From Actinomycetes bacterium (GTDB taxonomy: Bacteria > Actinomycetota > Acidimicrobiia > Acidimicrobiales > Microtrichaceae), in contig JAFAFZ010000174.1 in assembly GCA_023423215.1 (NCBI GenBank), forward strand, positions 1 to 13,653: a DNA stretch of 13,653 nucleotides, given 5' to 3'. Positions 1 through 7,482 of this stretch are shown in pieces. The notes under the pieces were generated by a model, which saw nothing but the letters and a program-made list of their open reading frames with translations, was not told the origin of the DNA and did no database searches. Numbering within the stretch: position 1 is the first letter of the stretch; the number at the start of each line of letters is the position of its first letter. The position numbers and the translations under genes were made by a program.

Positions 1-77
1 CGGTCGACGTCGACGAGGTCGGTGCCGACGCCGACGACCCGGCCGCCGCCGTCCGCCGCGCCGTCCGCAGGCGCCAC
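1..77 (-). CDS. acpS: Holo-[acyl-carrier-protein] synthase, N-terminal fragment (runs off window)
   Basis: AcpS transfers 4'-phosphopantetheine from CoA to the serine of apo-acyl carrier protein, activating it for fatty acid synthesis. Only the first 25 codons are in the window. They begin at a GTG (77-75) and read MAPADGAADGGG followed by RVVGVGTDLVDVDR. The second part matches the first beta strand of AcpS, G(I/V)GTD(I/L)V(E/D)xxR, whose aspartate is a magnesium ligand in the family. The N-terminus is about ten residues longer than in typical AcpS, so the true start could lie further downstream. The start sits 2 nt after the glmS stop, which suggests translational coupling. The order glmM-glmS-acpS is common in actinobacteria. 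The call rests on one short motif plus context; the rest of the gene is outside the window. Confidence 0.72.
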   Translation of the reverse strand, partial: MAPADGAADGGGRVVGVGTDLVDVD

Positions 78-79
78 GT

Positions 80-3000
80 TCAGGACCGCCAGCGGTCCGC
101 CAGGTCCAGGGTCGGGACGGTGAGCAGGTCGGCGACGGTCTGCTCGGCCAGCAGGTCGTCGCGGAAGACCTCTTCGGTCTCGGTCACCGCGTCGCGCAGG
201 GCCTGGTAGCGGCGGCGGTAGCCCTGGAGCACGGCGCGGGCGGTCGAGGCCGGCAGGTGGTCGGCCAGGCGCAGGTGCAGCAGCTGCAGGCCGGTGGTCA
301 CGCCGTCCTTGGACTCGGGGAGGATCACGACGAGGCGACCGTCGCTGCGACCGGCGGCGACCATGAGCTCCTGCTCGCGCGCGACGAGCGCCTTGGTGCC
401 GCGCAGGCGGGGGTCGCGGTCCACGCGGGACGGCAGGCCGACGCTCACACCGCCGCGGTCCACGACGACCAGGCTGGCCCGCTCCAGGTCGTCGCCGTGC
501 TCGACGCGGTAGCGCGTGTGGCCCACGACCTCGAGCACCGCCGGGTCGAGCTCGCCCAGCGAGCGAAGGGTCGAGTAGGTCACGCGGTCGCGGGGCGTGC
601 CGGCCTCGAGCGCCGCCAGCACGAGCGGGACCTGCAGCAGCGACTCGTCGCTGCGGCTGATGCCCACGGTGACGGTCTTGGCCTGGTGCTTGATGGCATC
701 GACCGGACGGGTGAGCTCCTCGATGGCCGCGGACAGCCCGGCGCTCAGGTCCTCGAGCACGACGCCCGGGCTGCCGACCTTGCCGAACTCGAGCTGGTAG
801 GCGTCGAGCGGGCTGATGCCGAGGGCGTAGCGGAACTGGCCGGCCAGGCGCACCGCCGTGTTCGCCTCGAGGTGGCCGTTGTAGGAGCCGGCGCGCAGGC
901 CGTCCAGGTAGGTCGCGGAGCGCGACGCCAGGTCGGGGCGCAGCTCGCGCAGCAGGTCCTCGCCGTCGACGTGGGCCCCGTGCAGGTCACCGCCGATGCG
1001 GGCGGCGGCGGCGTCGATCGCGGCGCGGGCCTCTCGCAGGGGTCGTGCCTGCGCGTCGATCGCCAGGGCGGCCTCGTAGCCGAAGAGGTGCCCCGCCATG
1101 GTCGAGAGCACGAACGCCAGGCGTGGGTGGGTCGACGGCACCGTCAGCACGGCCAGGGCGGACGAGAACGAGCGGTCGCCCTCGGACGCGATGACGATCG
1201 GCGCGGCCTTGTGGGCCCGGAAGATCGCCACCTCCTTCGCGACGTCGTCGGCGGTCGACCCGACGAGGCCGGCTGCGCAGACCAGGATGAGCGGCTCCGA
1301 GGAGAGGTCGATGTGCTTCTTGTCCTCGGTGCCGTCGCAGGCGATCGACTTGTAGCAGAGCTCCGACAGCTTGACCCGGATCTCCCTGGCGGCGATCTGG
1401 TTCACGCCGTTGCCGACGATCGCCCAGTAGCGGCGGCTCGGCCCGAACGCCCGGGCCGCCTCGGCCGCGGCCTCGCGCACGCCGAGCGCCTCCTCCATGC
1501 GGGCGGGCAGGTCGCGCAGCGCGGCCAGCAGCTCCTGCTGGGCCGGGTCGCTCGCACGACGTCCGCCGGGGACCTCGTCCGCGACGGCCTGCGCGAGCAG
1601 CAGCCCGGCGGCGACCTGGGAGTAGAACGCCTTGGTCGACGCGACGCTCATCTCCACGTCGCGGCCGTCCGAGGTGTAGAGCACGCCGTCGGCCTTGTCG
1701 GTCAGGTCGCTGCCGCGCCGGTTCACGATGGCGATGACCTGCGCCCCGCGGCCGCGCACCAGGTCGACCGTGCGGTTGGTGTCGGTGGTGGTCCCGGACT
1801 GGCTGATCGCGACCACGAGCGTGTCGGACATGTCGCCACGCAGCTCGAAGCCGGACAGCTCGGTGGCCAGCACGGCCTCGACGCGCACGTCCGAGTCGGC
1901 CAGCAGCTCGCCGAGCGCGTGCGCCAGGCTGTGCCCCGCGATCGCCGCGGTCCCCTGGCCGATCACCTGGACGCGGTCGATGCGGCCCGCTCGCAGGCCC
2001 TCGCGCACGACCTCGGGCAGGGTGTCGGGACCGAGGACGACGCGGAAGGCGCCGGACTCCTCGACGAGCTTGCCGCGCAGCGTCGTGCGGAAGGAGTTCG
2101 GCGACGCCGTGATCTCCTTCAGCAGGAAGTGCGGGAAGTCGCCACGGTCGATGTCGCGGGTCGTGACCTGCGCCGTCTGCAGGTCCTCGTCGCGCACCGG
2201 CAGCTCCATGCCGTCGTAGGAGCGGCGCCGGATGCCCCCGACCGTGCCCGCCAGGTCGGCGGACAGCTCGACGATCTGACCCCGGCTCCCGGTCGGGTTG
2301 TCCGGATCCGCTGGCGTCTCGCCGTCCAGGCGCAGGTAGGTCGCCGTCTCCTCGACGACGCCGTACGGCTCCGAGGCGACGATGTACGCGTCCTCGGCCA
2401 GGCCGACGTAGAGCGCTTGGCCGCTGCCGCGCGACGCCAGGTGCAGGCGTCGCGGGTCCGACGCCGCGGTCGCGGCGATGGCCACCGACCCCTCGAGCCG
2501 CACGACCGTCTCGCGGAAGGCCTCGTCCGCGACCAGGCCGTCCGCCAGGCGCCGCGACATGAGCGTGGGGATGACCTTGGCGTCGGTCGAGATCTCGGGC
2601 GCGACGTGCAGGTCGTCCGCGACGGTCAGGTCCGCGTAGTTGTCGACGTCGCCGTTCAGCACGCCGGTGACGAAGGGGCGCACCACGCCGTCGATCTCGT
2701 CCGAGCACTGCGGGTGCGCGTTCGGCTCCGAGATGATGCCGATCGAGGCCCAGCGGGTGTGGCCGAGCACCACCGCCTCGACCTCGCTCGACGACAGCGC
2801 CAGGCGGAGCAGCTCGTCGTCGCGGATCGCGGCGCGGAGGGCGGCGGTGTTGTCACCCAGCTCGCCGATCTCTGCCGCCGCCTTGTAGACGAGCACGAGG
2901 GCGCCGTCGTCGAGGCGGGCCGCGCCCGAGGTGAAGCCGCGGCGGTCCCGCTGCTCGAGCAGGCGCTTCACCGCCGGGTCCGCCGGGTCGATGCCGTGCC

Positions 3001-3547
3001 CGATCAGCTGCACCTCGAGGCCGGCCGAGTCGCGACCGCGCACCTCGAGCCGGTCGAGCGCCGAGAGCGCCTGGTGCACGCTGAAGAGCACGGCGGTGCC
3101 CATCGGGGTCGGCTCGGACTGGGCGAGCGCCCGGACCTCTCGTGCCGCCCGCAGGCGGTCGCGTCCGATGGCCCAGATCGCGTCCTTGCAGCGGATGAGC
3201 GCCGCGTTGGTGCGCTCGAGCTCACCCGCGGAGCCGGCGGCGACGTCGACGCCCGAGGTGTCCAGCTCGGCCTCGATCGCGGCGGTCACCTCGGAGAGCG
3301 CACCCACCTGCCGCTCGATCGCGGCGGCGCCGTCGGCATCGTTCAGCAGGCTGCGGACCCCGGCGACGCCGCGCAGGTCGGCGTCGACGGCCTCGAGCCG
3401 CTCGGCCGCGGCCACCAGGGTCACCTCGAGCTCGGCACCCCGCTCCTCGAGTGCGGCGAGGACCTGGGAGAGCGTGTCGACCAGTGGGCCGGTCGAACCG
3501 GGTTCACGATCCGTCCGGCGTCGGACCACCGCGATGATGCCGCACAT
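80..3547 (-). CDS. glmS: Oversized glutamine--fructose-6-phosphate aminotransferase (GlmS-like, glutaminase + two SIS domains + extra segments)
   Basis: GlmS makes glucosamine-6-phosphate from fructose-6-phosphate and glutamine, the first step to UDP-GlcNAc. The start is fixed by Cys2, which becomes the N-terminal nucleophile (MCGIIAVV); a GAAGGG Shine-Dalgarno lies about 9 nt upstream. At 1155 residues it is nearly double the usual ~610. Glutaminase motifs: RGRDSAG (170-176), GHTRWASIG (262-270), NAHPQ (276-280), LNGDVDNY (297-304), TD (321-322). SIS1 (about 525-655) has ISQSGTTTDT (581-590) and VASTKAF (635-641). SIS2 (about 705-830) keeps E722, K726, E729 and H745, at the same spacing as E. 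coli E481, K485, E488 and H504. AKTVTV (956-961) matches the E. coli C-terminal AKSVTV, with K957 in the place of Schiff-base K603. Extra segments lie at about 15-147, 178-257, 830-945 and 963-1155. Odd replacements are R172 for Tyr28, L297 for His97 and A534 for Ser303. It lies between glmM and acpS, and I see no second glmS. Confidence 0.86.
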   Translation of the reverse strand: MCGIIAVVRRRTDREPGSTGPLVDTLSQVLAALEERGAELEVTLVAAAERLEAVDADLRGVAGVRSLLNDADGAAAIERQVGALSEVTAAIEAELDTSGVDVAAGSAGELERTNAALIRCKDAIWAIGRDRLRAAREVRALAQSEPTPMGTAVLFSVHQALSALDRLEVRGRDSAGLEVQLIGHGIDPADPAVKRLLEQRDRRGFTSGAARLDDGALVLVYKAAAEIGELGDNTAALRAAIRDDELLRLALSSSEVEAVVLGHTRWASIGIISEPNAHPQCSDEIDGVVRPFVTGVLNGDVDNYADLTVADDLHVAPEISTDAKVIPTLMSRRLADGLVADEAFRETVVRLEGSVAIAATAASDPRRLHLASRGSGQALYVGLAEDAYIVASEPYGVVEETATYLRLDGETPADPDNPTGSRGQIVELSADLAGTVGGIRRRSYDGMELPVRDEDLQTAQVTTRDIDRGDFPHFLLKEITASPNSFRTTLRGKLVEESGAFRVVLGPDTLPEVVREGLRAGRIDRVQVIGQGTAAIAGHSLAHALGELLADSDVRVEAVLATELSGFELRGDMSDTLVVAISQSGTTTDTNRTVDLVRGRGAQVIAIVNRRGSDLTDKADGVLYTSDGRDVEMSVASTKAFYSQVAAGLLLAQAVADEVPGGRRASDPAQQELLAALRDLPARMEEALGVREAAAEAARAFGPSRRYWAIVGNGVNQIAAREIRVKLSELCYKSIACDGTEDKKHIDLSSEPLILVCAAGLVGSTADDVAKEVAIFRAHKAAPIVIASEGDRSFSSALAVLTVPSTHPRLAFVLSTMAGHLFGYEAALAIDAQARPLREARAAIDAAAARIGGDLHGAHVDGEDLLRELRPDLASRSATYLDGLRAGSYNGHLEANTAVRLAGQFRYALGISPLDAYQLEFGKVGSPGVVLEDLSAGLSAAIEELTRPVDAIKHQAKTVTVGISRSDESLLQVPLVLAALEAGTPRDRVTYSTLRSLGELDPAVLEVVGHTRYRVEHGDDLERASLVVVDRGGVSVGLPSRVDRDPRLRGTKALVAREQELMVAAGRSDGRLVVILPESKDGVTTGLQLLHLRLADHLPASTARAVLQGYRRRYQALRDAVTETEEVFRDDLLAEQTVADLLTVPTLDLADRWRS

Positions 3548-3704
3548 GTGATGTCATCCCTTCGACGAGTCCGCCCGACCGTGCGCCACCGGGTCGCACC
3601 GGGGCCAGGCCATCCGGAGATGCTACTCACGAGGGGGTGTGGACCGGCAGGGCGCCCCGTGCTCCGGAACCGGGCGGCACCCCTGGGACCGGCGGACCAC
3701 AGCC

Positions 3705-5039
3705 TCAGGCCAGCCGGCGGACGGCCTCGGCCAGCTGCTCAGCGACCTCGGCGGCGACGTCCTCGTCGGACGCCTCGACCATGACGCGCACCAGGGGTTC
3801 GGTGCCCGAGGGGCGCAGCAGCACGCGGCCGTCGTCGCCGAGCCGAGCCGAGGCGGCGTCGATCGCGCCGGCGAGCCGCTGCGCCACGTCGGGCACGGGC
3901 GTCGTGACGCGCACGTTCACCAGGACCTGCGGCAGTCGCTGCATCGCCTGCGCGGCCAGCTCGGAAAGCGGGCGTCCGGACCGGCGCAGCAGGTCGCACA
4001 GGACCACGGCGGCCAGCAGGCCGTCGCCGGTGGTGGCGTGTCGGGTGAAGATGATGTGGCCCGACTGCTCGCCGCCGAGCGAGAGCCCGCCCTCGTTGAG
4101 CGCCTCGAGCACGTAGCGATCCCCCACCGCCGTCTGCACGACGCGGATCCCGGCGCGCTCCATGGCCCGCAGGAAGCCGAGGTTGGACATGACCGTCACC
4201 ACCACGGCGTCGTCGGCCAGCTCACCGCGGGCAGCCAGGTCGACCGCGCACAGGGCGATGATGTGGTCCCCGTCGACCTCGGCCCCGAGCTCGTCGACCG
4301 CGACCAGGCGGTCGGCGTCGCCGTCGAACGCGATGCCGACCTGCGCGCCGTGCTCGATGACGGCGGCGCGCAGCGCGGCCGTCGACGTCGAGCCGCGTTC
4401 CTCGTTGATGTTGCGACCGTCCGGTTCCGCGCCGATCAAGACGACCTCGGCTCCGGCGTCGCGCAGGACGCGGGGGCCGAGCACCGAGTTCGAACCGTGC
4501 GCGCAGTCGACCACCAGGCGCAGTCCGTCGAGGCGACGGCCCTCGAGCGCCGCGAGGACCGAGGCGACGTAGTGCTCGACGGCGGTCGGGTCCGTCACGA
4601 CGCCGCCGACGTCCCCGCCGGTCGGGCCGGGGTGCGGTCCGGGTGCGAGGAGCTCGGCGATGGCTGCTTCGACGGCGGCCTGCTCGTCGTCCGAGAGCTT
4701 GCGGCCGCCGGGCGCGAAGACCTTCAGGCCGTTGTCGGCGAAGCGGTTGTGCGACGCCGAGATCATGATGCCGGTGACGCCGTCGCGGGCCGACACCGCG
4801 GCGCCCGCAGGTGTCGGCACGACGCCGAGCAGCAGCGCGTCAGCGCCCTCGGCGTTGACGCCCGCGGCGACGGCGGCCTCGAGCATCGGGCCGGATCGCC
4901 GCGTGTCGCGGCCGATGACGACGCGGTCGCTCGGCAGCACGCGGACCGCGGCCCGCCCGATGGCGAGCGCGACCTCGACGGTCAGCTCCTGGTTGGCGAC
5001 GCCCCGCACACCGTCGGTGCCGAAGCGCACGTCGTTCAT
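3705..5039 (-). CDS. glmM: Phosphoglucosamine mutase
   Basis: Cytosolic enzyme converting glucosamine-6-phosphate to glucosamine-1-phosphate, the step after GlmS on the way to UDP-GlcNAc for peptidoglycan. The 444 residues match the usual length and all four phosphohexomutase signatures are present: the active-site loop ISASHN with phosphoserine Ser96 (93-98), the metal-binding loop DGDADR (239-244), the sugar-specificity loop GGEQSG (322-327) and the phosphate-binding loop RPSGTEP (409-415). The N-terminus MNDVRFGTDGVRG is the normal GlmM start, so the ATG at 5039 is secure, although no strong Shine-Dalgarno precedes it. It follows rpsI by 27 nt, so it is probably cotranscribed from the rplM promoter. 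It is followed by a 157-nt spacer before glmS in which I see no clean terminator. Confidence 0.97.
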   Translation of the reverse strand: MNDVRFGTDGVRGVANQELTVEVALAIGRAAVRVLPSDRVVIGRDTRRSGPMLEAAVAAGVNAEGADALLLGVVPTPAGAAVSARDGVTGIMISASHNRFADNGLKVFAPGGRKLSDDEQAAVEAAIAELLAPGPHPGPTGGDVGGVVTDPTAVEHYVASVLAALEGRRLDGLRLVVDCAHGSNSVLGPRVLRDAGAEVVLIGAEPDGRNINEERGSTSTAALRAAVIEHGAQVGIAFDGDADRLVAVDELGAEVDGDHIIALCAVDLAARGELADDAVVVTVMSNLGFLRAMERAGIRVVQTAVGDRYVLEALNEGGLSLGGEQSGHIIFTRHATTGDGLLAAVVLCDLLRRSGRPLSELAAQAMQRLPQVLVNVRVTTPVPDVAQRLAGAIDAASARLGDDGRVLLRPSGTEPLVRVMVEASDEDVAAEVAEQLAEAVRRLA

Positions 5040-5067
5040 GCGGCGCGTGCCGTCGGTGCGAACGGGC

Positions 5068-5460
5068 TCAGCGCTTGGAGTACTGCGGAGCCTTGCGGGC
5101 CTTCTTCAGGCCGTACTTCTTCGACTCCTTCTCACGTGCGTCACGGGAGAGGAAGCCGGCTCGCTTCAGCGGACCACGCAGCTCGGGGTCGATCGCGATC
5201 AGGCCGCGCGAGATGCCGAGGCGGATGGCGCCGGCCTGGCCGCTCACGCCGCCGCCGTGCAGCGTCGCGTCGATGTCGTAGCTCTCGCCGGTGCTGGTCA
5301 GGCGCAGCGGCTCGGAGAGGATCATGCGGTGCGTCGGGTTCGGGAAGTAGTCCTCGAGCGGCCGCTTGTTGATCGTGATGGTGCCCTCACCCGGACGGAT
5401 GCGGACGCGGGCGACGGCGCGCTTGCGGCGACCGGTGGACTGGACGAGAGGGTGCGGCAT
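5068..5460 (-). CDS. rpsI: 30S ribosomal protein S9
   Basis: S9 (uS9) binds the 3' major domain of 16S rRNA, and its C-terminal tail reaches the P-site tRNA anticodon loop. The 130 residues include [14 protein letters not shown] near the N-terminus, [17 protein letters not shown] in the middle and the invariant-type basic tail [13 protein letters not shown] chose the ATG at 5460 (MPHPLVQ) because a GGAGAA Shine-Dalgarno lies 10-11 nt upstream. An in-frame TTG at 5484 would add eight residues but would include that ribosome site in the coding sequence. It is the second gene of the rplM-rpsI pair, 37 nt after rplM, a pairing conserved across bacteria. Confidence 0.97.
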   Translation of the reverse strand: MPHPLVQSTGRRKRAVARVRIRPGEGTITINKRPLEDYFPNPTHRMILSEPLRLTSTGESYDIDATLHGGGVSGQAGAIRLGISRGLIAIDPELRGPLKRAGFLSRDAREKESKKYGLKKARKAPQYSKR

Positions 5461-5497
5461 GACGACGGCTTCTCCGTGTTGCAACGAGCGCGGGCGG

Positions 5498-5947
5498 TTA
5501 CGAACGAGCCCGGGCGGCGGGGATCTCCAGCGCCTGCGGCTGCTGCGCGGCGTGGGGATGGGTCGGACCGGGGTACACCTTGAGCTTCGTCATCATCTGA
5601 CGGCCCAGGCGGTTCTTCGGGACCATGCCGCGGACGGTGCGGCGCACGGCCTCTTCCGGCTTGGTGTCGAGCAGGTCGGCGTAGGTCGTGGAGCGGATGC
5701 CGCCGGGGTAGCCCGTGTGACGGTGGACCTGCTTCTTCTCGGCCTTGCCCGGGCTGAGCACCACCTTCGACGCGTTGACGATGATGACGTGGTCACCGGT
5801 GTCGATGTGCGGGCTGAACGTGGGCTTGTGCTTGCCGCGCAGGACGCGTGCGACCTCGGTGGCCATGCGGCCGAGCGTCAGGCCCTCGGCGTCCACGACG
5901 TACCACTTGCGGTCGATCTCCGAGGCTTTGGGGGTGTAGGTGCGCAC
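5498..5947 (-). CDS. rplM: 50S ribosomal protein L13
   Basis: L13 (uL13) is an early-assembly protein binding domain II of 23S rRNA. With the chosen start it is 149 residues, the family length. It shows [19 protein letters not shown] at the N-terminus, then [41 protein letters not shown] (about 76-83) and [12 protein letters not shown] (107-118). Two in-frame GTG codons compete: 5956 (VSAVRTY) and 5947 (MRTY). AGGAAG at 5963-5958 is too close to the first and 10 nt from the second, and L13 proteins normally begin MRTY, so I took 5947. It has its own promoter and a structured leader. In E. coli L13 represses its own mRNA through the leader, so autoregulation is plausible here but unproven. Confidence 0.96.
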   Translation of the reverse strand: MRTYTPKASEIDRKWYVVDAEGLTLGRMATEVARVLRGKHKPTFSPHIDTGDHVIIVNASKVVLSPGKAEKKQVHRHTGYPGGIRSTTYADLLDTKPEEAVRRTVRGMVPKNRLGRQMMTKLKVYPGPTHPHAAQQPQALEIPAARARS

Positions 5948-6111
5948 TGCGCTCACTCTTCCTGTTGCGAACTCGCTCTGCTGCAGCACTGCGGGGACGG
6001 CAGGAGCCGTTCTGCAGTGACGGGCCGGCGTGATCTGCACCAGCCGGAGCATCGAGGCACGCAGCGGGGCGGATCGTCGTGTGGCGCGGTCACCCGCGGC
6101 CCACAGGCCGA
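5948..6111 (-). promoter_or_regulatory. Structured 5' leader of rplM-rpsI mRNA (candidate autoregulatory element)
   Basis: From the predicted transcription start near 6111 to the rplM start the leader is about 164 nt and holds four hairpin elements on the minus strand. Nearest the 5' end are CGGCC-TGTG-GGCCG (6110-6097) and CGCGG-GTGA-CCGCG (6098-6085), which share two bases and so compete. Next is CCGGC / GCCGG enclosing GTG / CAC around a five-base loop (6047-6025). Last is a two-tier hairpin, outer CACTGC / GCAGTG (6019-6014 with 5992-5987) and inner ACGGC-TCCT-GCCGT (6010-5997). The last ends about 24 nt before the AGGAAG ribosome site. The structures are read directly from the sequence; the regulatory role is inferred from known L13 leader autoregulation in other bacteria. 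Confidence 0.5.
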
Positions 6112-6117
6112 CGGGAC

Positions 6118-6147
6118 ACAGTAGCGGCGGCCTCCGCGGAGCGGCAA
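6118..6147 (-). promoter_or_regulatory. Probable housekeeping-sigma promoter for rplM-rpsI(-glmM)
   Basis: On the minus strand TTGCCG (6147-6142) is followed after 18 nt by TACTGT (6123-6118). The -35 matches consensus at four of six positions, and the -10 has the TA...T pattern of actinobacterial SigA promoters. It lies between the truA stop and the long rplM leader, exactly where a promoter is needed if the rplQ-truA unit ends upstream. The start would be near 6111. It rests on the motif alone. Confidence 0.6.
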
Positions 6148-6165
6148 GTGCGCCCCTGCGCCCCG

Positions 6166-6960
6166 TCAGGCGGTCGGCTCGACCCACCACGGCGGCTCGA
6201 CGTCGCCGGGGTAGCCCACGTCCCACAGGCACAGCCCCTGGGGCGGCGCGATGTTCCCCATGCGGGTGCGGTCCGCCGCCTCGAGGATGCGGGCCACGTC
6301 CGAGACGGCGAGCTTGCCCCGGCCGACGTCGACCAGCGTGCCGACGATGCTGCGCACCATCTGGTGGCAGAACGCGGTGGCAGAGATGTCGAAGCGCAGC
6401 AGCGCGGGCCGGCCGTCCCGTGCGGGTTCACGCACCCACTCCGCCTGGAGCAGCCGCCGCACGAGGGTGGCGTTCGGCGTCGAGCGGGGCCGGCGGCAGA
6501 ACGCCGAGAAGTCGTGCACCCCGAGCAGGCAGGCCGCGGCCTCCTGCATGCGCTCGACGTCGAGGGGCCAGTGCACCCACCACGTCGTCGCCGCCAGGAA
6601 GGGGTCCGGCAGCGGCGCGTCGAGCACGTGGTAGCGGTACGACCGCCAGCGGGCGGCGTAGCGGGCGTCGAAGCGCGCGTCGACCACCCGCACCTCGTGC
6701 ACGACGACCGACGGCGCGAGCAGCGAGTTGAGCGAGCGCTGCAGCCGCTCGGACTCGACGAGCGCCCCGCGCACCGTGAAGGTGACGTGCTGGGCTCGGG
6801 CGTGCACCCCGGCGTCGGTGCGCCCGGCGCAGGAGAGCACCAGCGGCTGGCCGTACACGCGCTCGAGCTTCGCCCGGAGCGCGCCGGCGACGGTCTCGAC
6901 GCCGACGTTCTCGGCGAACCCGCTGAACGCCCCGCCGTCGTAGGACAGCCGGAGCAGCAC
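6166..6960 (-). CDS. truA: tRNA pseudouridine(38-40) synthase TruA
   Basis: TruA isomerises uridines 38-40 in the anticodon arm of many tRNAs. With the chosen start it is 264 residues, the usual size. The catalytic aspartate is D49 in GRTDAGVHA (46-54). Other family features are LSYDGGAFSGFA at the N-terminus, RWRSYRYHVL, GVHDFSAFC, HQMVRSIVGTL and PPQGLCLWDVGYP near the C-terminus. The start is uncertain. The frame stays open to a GTG at 7086, which would add 42 proline- and serine-rich residues, but that stretch contains the hairpin I assign as the rplQ terminator and has no family resemblance. The GTG at 6960 (VLLRLSYDG) fits the normal TruA N-terminus, though neither candidate has a good Shine-Dalgarno. 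The rplQ-truA order is standard in actinobacteria. Confidence 0.93.
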   Translation of the reverse strand: MLLRLSYDGGAFSGFAENVGVETVAGALRAKLERVYGQPLVLSCAGRTDAGVHARAQHVTFTVRGALVESERLQRSLNSLLAPSVVVHEVRVVDARFDARYAARWRSYRYHVLDAPLPDPFLAATTWWVHWPLDVERMQEAAACLLGVHDFSAFCRRPRSTPNATLVRRLLQAEWVREPARDGRPALLRFDISATAFCHQMVRSIVGTLVDVGRGKLAVSDVARILEAADRTRMGNIAPPQGLCLWDVGYPGDVEPPWWVEPTA

Positions 6961-7047
6961 CCGGGTCGAGTCCGGATCGGACGTCGCCGGCCTGGGCGTC
7001 GAGGAAGCGGTGACCGGGGTCGAGGGGGCAGGACCGGACGCGGAAGA

Positions 7048-7066
7048 GCCGCCCTGATCGGGCGGC
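7048..7066 (-). terminator. Terminator-like hairpin after rplQ
   Basis: Minus-strand GCCGCCC-GATCA-GGGCGGC forms a perfect 7-bp stem with a 5-nt loop, starting 43 nt after the rplQ stop. It is followed by TCTTCC, only a weak U-tract, as is common in GC-rich actinobacteria. It would end or attenuate the infA-rplQ transcript before truA. It is also inside the longest possible truA frame, which argues for the shorter truA start. Confidence 0.5.
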
Positions 7067-7109
7067 CCTTCGCAGCACTCGTGCACGGTGCGGTGGCGAT
7101 CGAGCGGCG

Positions 7110-7466
7110 TCAGACCAGCTCGAGCTTCGCCATCGGCGCGTTGTCGCCCTGGCGCGGGCCCAGCTTCAGCACCCGGGTGTAGCCGCCCGGACGGTCCGCG
7201 TAGCGGGGGCCGACCTCGTCCATGAGCTTCGCGACGATCTCCTGGTCACCCAGGTACGCCAGGAGCTGACGGTGGTTGTGCAGGCCGCCCTTGCGAGCCT
7301 TGGTGATCATCTTCTCGGCGATCGGGCGCACGGCCTTGGCCTTGGCCTCGGTCGTGACGATGCCGGTCGGCGAGGCGACGAGCGAGCACACCAGGTTCGC
7401 CATCATCAGGCGCTGGTGCTTGGCGTTGCCGCCGAAGCGGGCGCCCTTCTTCGGGGTTGCGGGCAT
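7110..7466 (-). CDS. rplQ: 50S ribosomal protein L17
   Basis: L17 (bL17) sits near the peptide exit tunnel of the large subunit. The 118 residues show the family N-terminus PKKGARFGGNAKHQRLMMANL, then GIVTTEAKAKAVRPIAEKMIT (about 35-55), LHNHRQLLAYLGD and the C-terminal GGYTRVLKLGPRQGDNAPMAKLEL. The ATG at 7466 is preceded by AGAGGA with 7 nt spacing. It follows rpoA by 16 nt, the near-universal rpoA-rplQ pairing, and is the last ribosomal gene of this operon. A terminator-like hairpin lies just downstream. Confidence 0.97.
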   Translation of the reverse strand: MPATPKKGARFGGNAKHQRLMMANLVCSLVASPTGIVTTEAKAKAVRPIAEKMITKARKGGLHNHRQLLAYLGDQEIVAKLMDEVGPRYADRPGGYTRVLKLGPRQGDNAPMAKLELV

Positions 7467-7482
7467 TGCAGGTTCCTCTTGT

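Noticed and set aside
987..2708. A 573-codon minus-strand open frame overlapping glmS in another frame
   Set aside because: Frame-shifted shadow rich in Arg, Gly and Ala. The GlmS frame is continuous through this region with conserved motifs, so there is no frameshift.
3548..3704. glmS ribozyme or promoter in the glmM-glmS spacer
   Set aside because: I see no glmS-ribozyme-like core (known mainly from Firmicutes). A TAGCAT (3625-3620) could be a -10, but there is no acceptable -35 at 16-18 nt, so I do not call a promoter. GC-rich short stems are present but none is a clean terminator.
257..3784. A 1175-codon open frame on the plus strand antisense to glmS
   Set aside because: It is a shadow of GC-rich codons in glmS. 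The translation is rich in Arg, Ala, Asp, His and Gln without domain motifs and it runs through the glmS-glmM spacer into glmM. The minus-strand frame has clear catalytic motifs.
3639..5372. A 577-codon plus-strand open frame antisense to glmM and rpsI
   Set aside because: Same compositional shadow. The opposite strand encodes GlmM and S9 with all family signatures.
5948..6232. Extension of the rplM frame by about 95 codons upstream
   Set aside because: The frame is open but contains the promoter and leader hairpins, overlaps the truA end, and does not resemble L13. The family N-terminus MRTYTP begins at 5947.
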